Shown: positions 26,261-39,600, counted from the first letter of the stretch. The stretch: DNA of 64,000 nt from Oryzias latipes (GCF_002234675.1 NC_019859.2:10567983-10631982); one strand, 5' to 3'. The notes: generated by a model not told the origin, from the letters alone. Translations and numbers: made by a program.

Positions 26261-26604
26261 AAAGACCTACCTCTGAGGAAAATTGCATTTTTGGTGAGTT
26301 TAACATGCTCTTGTGGCATTCTTCTGATGATGGAGGATGTATATAAAGAAGTTTAAAATTGCATATATGAGTATTTCTTTTATCAAATCGTTGTAAATCA
26401 GGACCAGATGAAAAAAAATACAGTTTGAAAAGATACCTGCAGTGAGCTCTTAGCAACAGGGATGGGAAGGGATTGCTCCATGCTAACAGTCCTACTCACA
26501 ACTCAGAGGCTAATGAAACTATGTCCTCAAAAACCTTTTGATTTTGCCTTAAGACTGAAAAATCATCATTTTGGCATGAAGTAAGATGACTGAAGTGGAA
26601 CTGT
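26261..26604 (-). repeat. 570-bp-family element, partial copy
   Basis: Begins AAAGACCTACCTCTG and includes GCTCTTGTGGCATTCTTCTG and TAGCAACAGGGATGGGAAGG; the right end is diverged (GACTGAAGTGGAACT). Confidence 0.6.
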
Positions 26605-29255
26605 AACCCCCAGTATTTGTACATTTAATTATTTTAACTTAAAATAAAAGAAAAAGAAAATAAAAGTGATGCTTTGAATGATAGCCTCTGGCTCTGACAA
26701 ACTTTAAAATGTATTTTGGAAAAAGATATGGTACATGCATTTGTGCAAAACTGCAAAAAGGATTAAACACGGCTGCAGTCAGTTCTTAAACTGTTCCCAA
26801 GTTTGTAGCGGAGTTCTTCACAACCCTCTGTTTAAAGTGCAGTGCAGTCCTTCCACTTACAAACCTCTGCTTGTCTCAATTAAAAGTTAGGCACCCCTAA
26901 CCCAATACATGAGGGGGCAGGGTAAAAGGCTCAGGGGTATAACTTTTCAAAGTGTGCAGATAATTCTTGCAAATAAAGTCCTAATGTTGCCTCTTGTCTT
27001 TAAGCAGACCCAGGCGGTAAAGGGATCCTCATATTGTAATATCTGCCTAAATGGGGTCTCCAAAAAGCAACAGCTGTTGCTGACTTCCAGTCTATGCTCC
27101 CCCCACCTATTCCCTTGGCCTCCACCTCTCCCAGCTTGTCCTGCTGCCAGTGGTAGGCCTTCCTCCCTAAGGGGACGCAGCGCTGTTAGGCCACCATTAG
27201 TCCTGCTAATGGGCCGGCCAACAGCACCACATCCTTAGCAATTAGCCCTTCTCAGTGGGAGATATGGATATCGATCACTTGGTGAAAATGGAGAGTATGT
27301 CAAGAGTGGGGGGGGGGTTCAAGTATCCAAATGAAAAAATACAAATATGCAAACAAACCAATGGAGAATGTTTGAACTGCAGCATAAAAGGAAACGTTCC
27401 AATATATATAAGGTTAAATAAACATAAACAATGAATGAATGCACTCTATTACAGTTGGCTATACATAAAAAATTTAAATTGGACTCTTCAAGTTCAGAAA
27501 TTTTTTTTTTTTTTTTACTATTACAGTAATACTTAAACAAGGTGCTGCAAAAAGCAAAAACTAAAAAGTCACAGTTGTTGATGGCAGTTTAAATCTCTAG
27601 ATGACAAAGAATGCATAAGGGGTTAGCACTTCAAGCTGAGAAACAACTCAGCAGATGATTAGAAATGCAATGTCAGCAGGTAAAATGAACAAACTGTCTC
27701 TTTCAACAGGAAGGAAGAAAACTGAACGATAGTTGGATAAGTGGGACAAACAAACACCTCTTCAGATGTGGGATTACAAGTTTCGCTGGTGACAGTTTCT
27801 TCTTTTAGTCTTCACGTGGTCAAACTAAAGTAAATAAATCAAGAAATGTTGAACAAGATTCCAAGAACTGCACAGACAATTATAGTTTAAAACTGCAAAT
27901 ATTTTAGCATATTTTTTAAAAAGTAGTTTGACTCACATCTTCTGGAAAAAGCTGTTATGAAACAAACATTTGCTGAACAACCAAACCCAGTTTTTTTTTT
28001 TTTTTAACCTTGTTTACCCATAACTAACCATTGGAGCTCTTTAGCGCCTGTGACTCTGTGACCTTATATCACTTCTTTTCAAACCACTATTCAAGTACAC
28101 AGGAACCAAAGGGATTTTAGATGCATGCATTCTGCTTTTTGTAATATGCAACAGTCACTGAAAGGCAGTTCAGATTTTTCCAAAACAGGGTCAGTAAGTA
28201 AGAAGATCAGGTCTGGATGTAATGCTCGGCAATGCAGGCAGAGTGGCACAAAAAATATTTCGCACTGAGTGAGCCTCAGTGCAGTGCTTTAGTGTAAGAG
28301 ATTACAAATGAAAGGCAGGTGTGTGGCATCCAGAAACTGTGCGCTGGGGTTTCTGGGAGATGTAGTGTGTTTAGAGCTCTGGAGAAGGTTCCTGCCGATA
28401 ACCAGAAGGGGAGACAGAGTTCTGACCTCTGACAGGAATAAACATTTCATAAACAAGCAAACAAACTGTATTGTAGACAAATCGGGAAGTGATTTTTAGC
28501 GGTCAAAATAATATAAAAATGTTTTGTAAGACTGAAAATAGGAATTTTAAAGATTTGTTACAACACAACACAATGCTTAAATACTGCAGAATCTGCAACA
28601 TCAACGACAGTCAAAGACACACAAAGATTTTTGTAAACTAACAGCTGTGTTGGAAAAATTCTGAACTGAGCTGGAAATAATCACTATTTATTAATATGGC
28701 TGTTGGTAAATTTGGTCATCTTTTGTGGCCATTGCAATATTTAACAAAACTCTTGCAGATTTCCTCATCAAAGAAAGCACCAATGTTCTCTGCAGATCTG
28801 TGTCAAAGAGATATCATTTCTTTTTGAAGAAAAAAAATCCATCTCAAGATCTCTACGCTCACAGAGATCATGCTGTTTGTTTGTTTATCAGGAGAAAGAC
28901 TGACAGACAGATGATCAATAGAAACAAGCCTGTTTCATTCCGTCAGCGCTTCACCTAATACAGACAAACCTTGAAGGAAGTTTGCTCTTTTGACCAATTT
29001 ATAATGAAGAATAATGAGAAACAGCATATTTTATCCACCAGCTGAAATTATGCTTGTATAATTCCAACACTTCTACATGTTATTGCAACCTAGAACTGCA
29101 GTCAATTGTTTGGGAATTTAAGCGCATTTTTTTTTAAATTATTTTAATTTAATTTAGTTTTAATGCATGTTATTATTGCATCTGTGATATTGGCACACTA
29201 AGCTACAAAAACAGTGAAAAACAGTGTTAATAAACATAGTTCACAGGCTATTTTT
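26605..29255. other. No gene proven; one candidate conserved block
   Basis: AT-rich with homopolymers (G run 27308-27317, T runs near 27500 and 27991). The 27060-27280 stretch is unusually balanced in base composition and has homeodomain-type TAAT and CAATTAG motifs. Confidence 0.35.
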
Positions 29256-29823
29256 AAAGTCCCACTTCAATCATCTTTTAATCTATTTTAAAAGCATTCC
29301 TGGTGGTCTTTTAATTGTTATTTTTCCGTTTTTAAGGAAAATCTAATACAATGTGTCGTTTTCTTGGACATAGTTTCTGCAGAGCAGCAGCATTTCATCA
29401 AAAATTTGCCTCTTAGCTGTGGAAGGGGCTGTTGGCATGAAGTAAGCCTGTCCTCATTTCCCATTATCTCTTTATTTACACTCTCCCATCTTAAAGCCCC
29501 TAACAACACCAACCTAACATTACAGGTGCAACAAAAATTGTGAGCAACATTGGAGCTATCCAGCTGTACAGTTTAGAGCCAGATCCCAGCTCAGGCAAAG
29601 AAAATAAAGACATTTGTGGATCGATTTTTCTACAAGTGGATGCATCAGAATGGAGTGGAGCTTGCAGCATGCCGTTTTAGGTTCTATGTCACATTATAGG
29701 CATGTTCTCAGAAGCACAATTTTACACTCAATTTTCTTTACATATGTCCTACATCATGAGAAAAATCCCACAAGAATATGTTAAAAACACCAAAAACGTG
29801 ATTTTTATCAGAGTAGGTCTTTA
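29256..29823 (+). repeat. 570-bp-family element, near full-length copy
   Basis: The 568 bp copy runs from AAAGTCCCACTTC to GAGTAGGTCTTT, so the termini form a short imperfect inverted repeat. It has no coding frame of note. This copy defines the family that recurs in both orientations across the window; it behaves like a non-autonomous DNA element. Confidence 0.65.
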
Positions 29824-30178
29824 CTGGTGTCAAACAGGTTTGTTTTCTCTAACCAGCCTTGTCTGGGGCCATGTCAGTTCCACGTTATCATATCTCCTTG
29901 GAGAATTCAAAGTTCACAATAATTGGTTTTTACTAGTTTTTTTTTTTTTAAAGGGATTTAAGCTAAGGGGGGTTGACAAATGTTTGTTGTGATTTTGACA
30001 TTTCTAAACACACATAAACCAGAACACACGTTTTTTATATATATATACGTATTAATTGAAATCCAGCAGCAAATTTAATTATTTTTATGACCAAACATTG
30101 CAATCTAAAACGTTTTCAGGTGAACAAGCACGATAAACTCTGAAGATGCTGCAAAGATCTAGAGAAACTGCTTCTCAC

Positions 30179-30217
30179 CTGCAGCCTCCGCCTGCGGATG
30201 ATCCCTGAATCCTCCAT
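30179..30217 (-). CDS. First coding exon of an unrecognised gene (13 codons)
   Basis: The minus strand reads CGCCATGGAGG, a near-perfect start context, then MEDSGIIRRRRLQ and a consensus donor CAG|GTGAGAAG. The exon sits at the edge of a GC-rich block (30180-31080) that resembles a promoter or CpG island in an AT-rich region. A well-formed 35-nt exon in compatible frame lies 11.4 kb downstream at 18699-18733, so the protein would begin with an Arg-rich segment followed by KDLPLPRKSSSG. The gene must continue to lower coordinates and probably leaves the window. I could not name the family. Moderate confidence that the exon is real, low that it belongs with the second exon. Confidence 0.45.
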
Positions 30218-31080
30218 GGCGCATGCGTGGGTTCACACCTGTCGGCAGGTGAAAGGCCAACTCTCGCGTGTTTTTTAGGGAACCGGTGTGCGTGGTTTGC
30301 CGTTGCCATTGTGTTTAGAGAATAAGATGGACATTTTTGAGGAGACTTGAGAGGTTGGTGGTGGCTTCAGAGGCGACAGTGAAAAATAATATAAATAAAC
30401 CATTTTTTTGTTTTGTTTTGTTTGGCCGGGGGGGGGGGGGGGGTGGTGGTGTTCTCTGTTGCTGCGCTGCTAAAAATCAAGCCTCAGGTTCCAGCGAAGC
30501 ATGGAAGAAGAGGGGGCTCCTGGGGTGAACCCCAGCAGACAGACTCCCCATGCTGGCGGACAGGGATCACTGAGCGCTGCTCAGCGGGGAAAAGAACTGA
30601 ACAGCTGCAGGAACCAAACCCCACCTGAAACCTACAGAAACCCCCAGGAAGAGTCCAGACCCAATCACAGTTTGGATCGAAGCAAATACAGCCGAATCGC
30701 AACGAACGAGGGCGCACGAAATTCCCAAACAGTTTGTTGGGCAACGGCACCGAATGAGACCATCTTCAAGCAACTTCAAGTCCTCCACACCCTTCACTCA
30801 TCGAATGTCCACGGGCTCCTCAGGGCATCCCAGCGTGGAAAAGGCTGGATCAGAGGGAACATCATGAGGAGGCGCGCGCGTCCAGCTGATCGCTCCTCGT
30901 TTCCCTCCGTCCAGACGCAGATTTTCCTTCCGGTTGATCCACGCGGCGCGTCCGACTACGACGATCTCAGATTAACGCCGCATTTGTGGAGAAATACTAG
31001 GAGCTATAGTTTCCACGCAGGCGTCGCTACATCCCCTGCTCCTGCCACCCACTTCCTACTACCAAACGACGGTTAACCCC
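30218..31080 (-). promoter_or_regulatory. GC-rich promoter/CpG-island-like block upstream of MEDSGII exon
   Basis: CpG-dense segments (for example 30868-30990 with GCGCGCG and repeated CG dinucleotides) stand out from the AT-rich flanks and lie directly 5' of the putative start exon. A 19-bp run of G at 30425-30443 lies within it. A 191-codon plus-strand frame here has no recognisable domain and is probably chance openness in GC-rich DNA. Confidence 0.4.
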
Positions 31081-31384
31081 TCATCGACCAGAGCCTCTGA
31101 GCCAAACGGAGGCTGCCGGTTCAATCACCCTTAGAGGCACGAGAGAGCCAAGATTATAATTTAAAAACCACAAACATGTTGTGAAGATGGAAATTGCAGC
31201 GACTTCTATTATCATTAATATTATTAATAGCCTATTTTGGATCAATATTTGCAGCTGATAACGCAATCAGAGGACGAAAAATACAATTCTGGAGAAAAGT
31301 GAACCCAAACATTTTATTTATCCCGACCATCACCACCACCCCATCTCAAGCCCCTTTTAAGATATGAAAAATGTGACATTTGTC

Positions 31385-31700
31385 TCGTTATGAAGGACAT
31401 ATACTTTTTGCTTTGCCCCAATTATGATACATCCAGTTGCAGACAAATAGATCTGTACGTCTTTGTTTTCCTCATCTGAGCTAACATGTGGCTCAAAACT
31501 TCATGGCTGGATAGCTCCAATATTGTGCGCCATTTTTGTTGCACCAGTAATGTTAGGTTTGGGTTGTGAGGGGCTGTAACCTGGGAGCGCATGTAAACAG
31601 AGAGCTCTCAGTTACGGGTGATGGGAAGGGAGGACGGGGTTACTTCACCCTAATGGTCCCGCCCACAACTCAGAGCAAATTTCTGAAGACCCACCCGACT
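31385..31700 (-). repeat. 570-bp-family element, partial copy
   Basis: Shares GGATAGCTCCAATATTGTGC, TTGTTGCACCAGTAATGTTA and CCCGCCCACAACTCAGAG with other copies; both ends are eroded. Confidence 0.6.
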
Positions 31701-32989
31701 ACCACTGCCTCATAATGACCTTATGTAAGGATGTAGCGTGTGAGAAGCCATTAAAAACAACTACAACTTTAAAAAGTTTACTATATAACTAACAGATACA
31801 GTACATAAAACCCACCTTTAATACCGCTTTTTTCTCCCTCATGTTTTCTAAAATGCATTAGGTTACCCCAGCCTTAAAACCACCTTTCATTATAAACAAA
31901 ACAGTATTTACAATTTCACACATATTATTTAATGGCACAACACAACAGTGCCATCCTGCTCCAGATGCTAACATATAAACAGTAGACGAGAAATCTTTGC
32001 TGCTGACATATTAGTTGAAACACGTTTTTTGCAGCTTGTTAGATAGTCATATCTGCTGAGCTGTTCTATATCTGCTAAGTCTGCAAAGAAACTTTTGTAT
32101 CATCAATAAATTGCATGCATTATCACAACTTGCGGGGCGGGGGTGCAAAAATCACTAAAAGTCCATCACTGGGGTCTCACAGTTCCTCAATGACATCAAA
32201 CATTCTTACATTAGAGACTGCAAAGGAAAAGAATGTGTTGGTCAAACAGAGGAGGAGAGGGTGGAGCTTCAGTGCATACAGGCAGACAAGAGGAAGGCTT
32301 AGGGAGAGATTGAACTGCTGCGCTTTAGTCATGCTCATGTAAAAATGTATTGCTAACAGACGCTTAGTACTGCTGAGTTCAGAGGCTTTACATATCAGAG
32401 CCATGCAGGCATTTGTTTATTCACTGCTCTACATTTCAGCTGGGTTGCTCTCTTTGTTGAACTAATACCAGTCTTTAATATTCGATTTAACCCTCAGACA
32501 TTCAAGTTTGACACACAAAAAAACAAAATATAGTCTCTTGTGTGTTTATAATTTGTCAGATACAAGTCATATTTGAGGTTTAGTGCTGCTATAGTTTTTT
32601 TTTATTATTAAATTAATCATAACTCGAACACTGATTGGATCGTACTAAAGTTTGATATCAGCAACAGTGGTTTCATGAACTGCACTTACAAAGTATAGTG
32701 TTTTATTTCTTTAAGACACTCAAATTATTCAGGTGGAAATTTTGGTGCGACCAGTTATTGTAAATTTAGGTGTATGATAGAGTCGCTGTGAAACAGAGTG
32801 GTAAGTAGCATGAAAGACTGTTGTATTGACAGGTTTTATGACTCTTCCTCCATCTGGAGAATGTCCAAGAAAAGCACACTCAAAGTAAATCTTCTAAGAT
32901 TTGGGAACTGCTTACAACTGATGGAGGAGAGGAATTCAGCACTCAAGAGGAGAGACTGGGGCAATGTCTAAATTCACTCACTACTCCCG
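31701..32989. other. No gene recognised
   Basis: AT-rich intergenic sequence upstream of the 30.2 kb start exon; short opposite-strand frames at 32115-32404 are shadows of each other. Confidence 0.4.
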
Positions 32990-33345
32990 GTTTAGTGCAC
33001 TATGTAGGGCATTTGAGATTTTGTCTGCACGTCCCAATCTACAATTTCAATATCTAGAGTCCTAGAAAATTCCCAGAAGTCTTTGCAAAAATCCAGTGTG
33101 CTTCAATGCTCTCTTGATTGGCAAATGTGGACCAAAATGCATTGCGTTTGAACAATATGTCATTTGAAAAAATGTGTTTAAATTTGCTTTTTCATAAATC
33201 ATTCAAGTTTTTATCATAAAACACAATGTTTTTATATAAATTTGGTTCCAGCAAATGGGTGACGTCATATTTGCTGTTTTTAAAAAACAAAGTAGTGAAC
33301 ATGTGTCCGAATTACATTCAAATTTAAGACACCGGATAGTCCCGT
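32990..33345. repeat. Inverted-end repeat with GTGTCCGAATT terminus, copy 1
   Basis: Contains TAGTGCACTATGTAGGGC, ATGCATTGCGTTTGAACA and ends AGTAGTGAACATGTGTCCGA. It shares these with the copy at 36292-36675 in the opposite orientation. Confidence 0.5.
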
Positions 33346-33888
33346 GCGTAAAAGTCTTTTGGGGGTTAGGGACTGGTGAGGGAATTCAATCAGAGGCTTT
33401 AGCTTTAAAGCAGCAGAGCACAGCAGGATCTCTTCAGCTTGATGCTTCACATCCAAAAAGAGCAAAAAGTTCATGATAAAAGCTGCAGCCCAGTTCAAAT
33501 TATCTCCCTTCCAACATCATGCATAATAGTTAATCACTTGTGCTGATCTGCTTTGTCAAATGCGTCACTGTGCTTAGTACCTTTTCTGCTATCACTTGAT
33601 CCCCTCAAGTGGAAGAGTCACTCTCCCATTTTTTCAATTATTTAATCAGTTTATTTGTGCAGCACAATTAAACTTAACTTCAGTTCTCCAAAGTGAAACA
33701 CAACGACTAAAATATGACACATAGTATAACTCATAAAGTATATTAAAGGACAATTTAAACCAACTATTTAGTCGAAAGTCAAGAAGTTGACTTAACTTAA
33801 ATCCAATTATTGGAGACGAAACTTCAACCGATATTCAAATTGATTCTGTGCAGCACTGCCATGTTGAGACAGATCATTACACAGTTTT

Positions 33889-34103
33889 GTTAACCCTTGT
33901 GCTATCTTAGATGACCCCACCCTTACATTGACGTGTTCTCCCTACCATGTCACAGGTGGATAAAGGTGAAGAGGATTTCATGTAATCCATGGACACCAGT
34001 GAAGATCACAAATCATTGAAGAAAAAAGGTTCAGCGCGCTGTCTAGCGGGTCTAGATGACCCTACTCCCAATGTTAAAGTGTCTAGGATAGCACAAGGGT
34101 TAA
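33889..34103 (-). mobile_element. piggyBac-type MITE, copy B, intact TTAA ends
   Basis: TTAACCCTTGTGCTATC at one end and GATAGCACAAGGGTTAA at the other, a perfect inverted repeat bounded by TTAA on both sides, the hallmark of piggyBac transposition. 215 bp, no coding capacity. Confidence 0.85.
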
Positions 34104-35665
34104 AATAACTTAGGCTCTGTCATCCCAAATTGTTAATTTTGCTCGAGGAACAACCAAAAGGACCTGCCTGGCTAAAATCCTGAACTAAATTCCTAAGTAA
34201 ATGGGGAGTTGGTGACTTTTGGTTTTTAAGGCAGACGTCGTGTCCTCAGGCAAGCCTGCAGTAACTGCTGTGGAATACATTTAATTTAGCAGGACAGTTG
34301 GTCTGTAAATTCAACCATGTCAGTCCAGTTATAAGGCAGGTGAAAAGCAAGAATAAAAACACAATGTGCTTCTCAGATCAACATCAATTCCCGTAACTGA
34401 AACTAAAACATTTACTATTTTATTTTCCAGTTTTATGGAGCTGTAGGATTAGGCTGACGTGAAGGTTGAAGAGGGATTTTCTTTATTTTTTTTTACTTTG
34501 TGCCTACAATCTCAGTTGTGCAGCTCATCGATAAGAGGTTTAACGCTCCAAAGATTCAGTCTGAACGTTTTTTCAAGAGTTTCAAGAGAGAATATTGGGT
34601 TCCTGAACGATGAGATTTAGAAAGTGCATCCTCACCTGTCTTCTCTTCTTGGAGCTGACAGATCGTCTGACTATGTGGTTATGAAGAATTTTCTTTCCTT
34701 ATTTGTAGTATCTGATCCTCAATCACAGAAACATTAAACCTGCTACATAAAAACTAACATTATATGCTTTTATTGGCCTGTTAAAGTCAAGGAATTTCTT
34801 TTGTTGCCTTGAAATTATTTGTCTTTATTCAAAATGTAACCTTAATCCTCCAGAATCAGATACTCCCATTGGTGGTTATAATCATTTATGGTTATGACTT
34901 TGCAAAATGTAGTAAGTCTGCCCTCAAACGTGAAAATAAATAAAAAATTCCACTTATACATTTAAGGCACTCTATAAAAGTTTTTGTATAAACGAAATGA
35001 TTTCTAATAGGTATGCAGTAGATTTTAGTACTTGACCATCTGCAGAAGTGTTGGAGCTGCAGAGCCAAAACAAAGTGGTGTTCAGCATGTGCGCATGTGA
35101 AATATTATCATCTGTATCGCGACCCACTTAGCGGCTTGTATGACTCCTGCACCACACACAGCTTCTGCTCCTTTTTGAAAAAAATTGATTGTTAAATAAT
35201 AAATGCCCTTGCATTAATTTTACATCTTTTTGTTCATTCTGTGCTGTGCAATTTAAGGGAGGAAAGGAGTTGGCGGAACAAAGCAAGGCATTATCAGTCA
35301 AATGCCTTCTCCTGTTTCTCTGTGTAAAAGCTTTAAGAAATGATGTCATCCTCTGTGAAAAGACGCCCTGTGGGAGGTTGCACGGGGTCAGATCTCTGCA
35401 GCCCTTCACTCGTGCCTATCGCTTGTGTGATTTCCCTCCCTGGTTGAACCTTTCTCCGGAGAGCCACGTCAGCTTGAAGTGCTACATAGATGCGAGACAC
35501 CTGTTCACTCAGACATTCTGAGCCTTATCATGCTTTTATTTAGGATTTGGCCCATTTTTAACTGGGAAACTTTTGATTAATCTCAGCCCAGGCGTCTTCT
35601 AACATGAGTGCAGTTGAACGGCCGCATAGCTGAGCTGCTTCTTATCTACTATGAGGTAAAACACT
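34104..35665. other. No gene recognised
   Basis: A 110-codon plus frame at 35189-35521 has no domain or splice support. The 35320-35520 part is GC-balanced and might be conserved noncoding DNA. Confidence 0.35.
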
Positions 35666-35864
35666 TTAGCCCTCGTACTTTTCTATGGAGTCCAGATGAC
35701 CCCACCCTTCCATTGACGTGTTCTCCCTACCATGACAAAGATGGATAAAGGTGGAGAAGATTTCACGTATTCCATGGACACCAGTGACGATCACAAATGA
35801 TTGACTTGTGGGGTCTAGATGACCCAAATCCCAGTGTTAAAGTGCCTTGGATAGCACAAGGGTT
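35666..35864 (-). mobile_element. piggyBac-type MITE, copy C, diverged
   Basis: Same interior (GACGTGTTCTCCCTACCATG, TTCCATGGACACCAGTGA) and right end GGATAGCACAAGGGTTT; the left end has drifted to TTAGCCCTCGTAC. A block around 35800 is shortened. Confidence 0.7.
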
Positions 35865-36291
35865 TGAGGAGTTGAATGTTGAATTAATTCAAAATGGCGT
35901 TTCTAGAGATGTTCAGACTCAAATCTGACCAGATTATTCAAACATTCCTGTAAACACTAATCTGCTCTCTCATTTCTGATTTTGCATTTATCAGCATAAA
36001 TGTTAGGATCTAAAATGTCACTGATTATCACACAAGCTCCTGTCAGGTAACGACGGTGTAGGGTGCAAAATGCAGGAGCTCAGGCTTGTTAGCTTAAACA
36101 TTTAATAAATAACGTAGACATGACAAGACCAAGTGAGCAACAAAAGGTTGACAAAGCAGATAATCCGACTATGAAAAACTGAAAACCAGACACTTATAGA
36201 CACTGAGGGCAATTAACTGAACGGATCAACCTGAACCTGGTGTGACTGTGACAAGGGCACAACTCATAACAGAACATGAGCACCAAGGTTA

Positions 36292-36675
36292 TGTCCGAAA
36301 TCCCTCCACAACCTTAAAGTACAGGACTATCTAGTGCCCTGGATTTTAAAAGCAATTCAGACACCATGTTCACTAGACATCACTGATGTCATAAAGTACA
36401 AAAGTAATAAATATGAACATTTTACTAAAGCTATTTATGAATCCACTGTGTTCTGATCATGAAAACTTAGACGGTTTAAAAAAAAAACATTTCAAAACAT
36501 TTTTTCACATGAAAATCGTTCAAACGCAATGAATTGTGGTCTATAACTCGGACACTGATTCGTTCGAACTAAAGTGGATTTTGGAATAGTACATATGGAC
36601 ACACCGACAAAATGGTGAACGTGTTTTATTGTGCACTATTTTGTGAATAGTAACGGAATTTGGACACAATCCCAG
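36292..36675. repeat. Inverted-end repeat with TGTCCGAAAT terminus, copy 2
   Basis: Begins TGTCCGAAATCCCTCC and ends GTAACGGAATTTGGACACAA, so TGTCC and GGACA form inverted ends about 380 bp apart. It holds CGTTCAAACGCAATGAATTG and TTGTGCACTATTTTGTGAA. Confidence 0.55.
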
Positions 36676-39600
36676 AAATCAGACTGGGTGGTGGCTTTAA
36701 TGCACCATAAAGTTGTTAGCTAACTGCCAATAAACCACAGAACTACAATCTTTGCAGCCATATAGATGTATGACGGTACAGACTGACTCCTTTCTTTGTG
36801 TTAGAAAGTCATTTTAAACGGCTTCCGGGCTTCTAAAGACTCAATTCTTTGTTACTTTTAAGCATTCATTCTTTCTGTGTTTAGTTATTCAGTTGTGCAA
36901 TTTGCAGTGATTGATCACACAGTCATTGTGTTTCCTGTTTTTGTGTAGGTGACACTGTGAAAACCAGAAGAGGGCAGTTGTGCCTTAAACTGTTGTTTTC
37001 TCATAATGGGGTCAAAAGAGAGGCCAGCAGTAATGTGTAGACGGGTCTGAAGGATACTTAGGTCTCATGTTAAGACCAGATTTAACAAGAAGAGACCAGA
37101 TGTTTCAGATTCTTTAGTCCCAAACCATTAATATGTTGAAAAAATATCTGGTAATGGACTGAAAGTGTTTCCTTTGACAGGTTTACAGTAAAAGATCACT
37201 GTCTGATCAGATTAATACACCAAAGTGGACAAAGTTGTGCTTTTCAGAATCTGGTTGTTAGCTGCTGCTTTTTAGCATGACCTCAGTAAATGTGGTTACA
37301 TTCATCAAGGATCGTCTGGATCTGCTTTCATTCATCAATGCTCAGAAAAAGTAAAAGTAAAAAAACTTCACCTAAAACATCTGATGTTCACCCATTTTCT
37401 GTCATTCTTGGCTGATGCATACACTCTCTTACCGTTTGTTTTGGATCATTGTTACAGAATATTTATGAAAATCATAATCAACAAAGTGAGCAACAACTTG
37501 ACAGTCAGCAGCATTAATGGAAAAAAGTGTAACAATAATCCAGTAGAAGCTGACACCAGGAAAAACTTCCATCAGATTGGAGAGAGAGAACACAAATAAT
37601 GAGACATGGTTGCTCTAACTCAGATTTCCTGTATTTTCATTGTATGTACCTGTCAGCACTCTTATTTGACATGCAATATGATATTTATGCAAGGTTATGA
37701 GGTTTAAACATAAGAGAATATTTGCTACTACCACCAAGATCTGCACCCACGGTGGCTCCACCAAGGTTCGCGCCCCAGGCTTCTGTGCGCGTCCCCAGAA
37801 GCCCATTGAGACGACTGTTGTTGTGTATTTGGGCTACACAAATAAAATTAAATTGAAATTGAATTGAAGAAAAAACCAACAGGTTTTGTTTTTGCACAAC
37901 AAAACTGACAAACTCGCCTGTTAGCATTCGCTTCAATTACAAAGCGTGTTGTGGGTTTTAAAAGGGTTCAGTGGACGTTTTGGAAGATGAAGACACTTAA
38001 ATTCAGATTGGAAGCCTAAACAGCCCGGAGTTCTCCTATGCTGAGGGTGCTTTACGATCTGTTACTGTTAATGGTCAAGGTGACAAACTAACCAAGTAAC
38101 TATAACTTAGTTAGGATGTAGATGAGTGGATCATCAGGCCTGTCTTATTTAGCCAAGCACTGTGAAACTGACATCACTTCTAATAAGATGCATCAAGTAA
38201 TTGACATCTCAGCCATTTTTAGACAGTATTCCTGTTCTGCCCTTTCAAAAAGAGCATTTACTGATTTGTAAACAGTATGAGGAAATTACAGGCTTTTACC
38301 TTCGGTGTTGTTTCGCCCCAAACAATCAGGATGCAGGTCAAAAAGCAGCCCTGAAAGGCCGAATGGACGAGCAGCATGAGATTTGACAGGAACTCAGTCA
38401 TAAATCAAGCTCTGGAAAGTAAAGGCGGACATTTCCAGGACCCGTTGGATAATTGCACCACCTGATGGACAGGAGAACTCAGGTGATTTGGAATCTGTGG
38501 GGCGTGTCGCGGTGGAGAGGAGGCTGAGTATAAATGGAGTGGTTGATTGCTTTGTAGCACGGTGTTCAACAGACTGTAAATGTAACACTGAGAGGAAGAG
38601 GAGGGTATTACTTGAACAAGCTGGGATTGTTCAGCCTTAGCGGCAAGATATTGCATATTGCCTTTTTCCTCTTTTGTTTACTGCTATGGCTGTGCAAACT
38701 CTGCATGTCGGTCTGAGATCCTGTGCTCCAAAAGATCCTTGTTGAAGATTCTAAACTCCCTTATTGGCCTATCTGTTTATTTTGCTGCAGAAAAGGTCAT
38801 TTAAAAATGTTTATTTATTCATATTATTCCACCAACAGGCCAAAGCCCATTGAGAGGCAAATTCACGTACTGAAAAAACTAAAATCACATAATTTTCATT
38901 AAAATATATCAAATAATAGGAAAAGAACAATAATCTTAAGAAGAAAATCACTAGAAGCAACTGTCCGTGCAGCAAGTCGTTTTTTAACCATCATGGAATC
39001 TTATATTTAAAGATCAAAATCTAGAAACAAAAGGCTCCACGCTAATATTCAAAAAGGAAAAATAAGCTAAAACAGCTAACTCTTACATAGAAATCAGACT
39101 GAATGTTATTAAGCTCAATAATATGTATTTTTTACTAGTTCTAAGCAAAAAGTTTGTATTTGTTTGAGTTATTTAGTTTATTGTTTATTTTATTACAGTG
39201 ATTAAAAACTGGTGTAATACATGAAAATGACTCATTTTAGAACAAAATGTGAACAAAAGGAGAATACCATCTTAGTACAATTTGGCCCATCTAAAAAATT
39301 TCTCTTAAAAGCTAAAACAAGCATTTTTTTTGTTTCAAAAATAATGACACAAAATAATGACAATGAATGTCAGTCTAACTCGTCAATATTTATTGAACTA
39401 AAAATTTCAGTGCAATTTGAGTTTTTTTGAGCCTTGAATCAAGTTTTCTATTTTGGAGCAAAATGATTTGGACTCATTTTAAAAATAACTTTAGCTTAAT
39501 GAGACAAAAATTCTCAACTGAGCTTGGAAAGAGCAAAGAGAAGCAACTTCAAAGTTGTTAAAATGTCAAAAATGTCTAAAAACAAGGTTTTAAATAAATG

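Noticed and set aside
26909..27238. 109-codon plus frame
   Set aside because: No domain; ends in Pro-rich low-complexity and shows no splice structure.
30501..31076. 191-codon plus-strand frame
   Set aside because: Lies in CpG-rich promoter-like DNA where stops are rare; no domain, no splice sites, codon choice unremarkable and opposite frames are also open.
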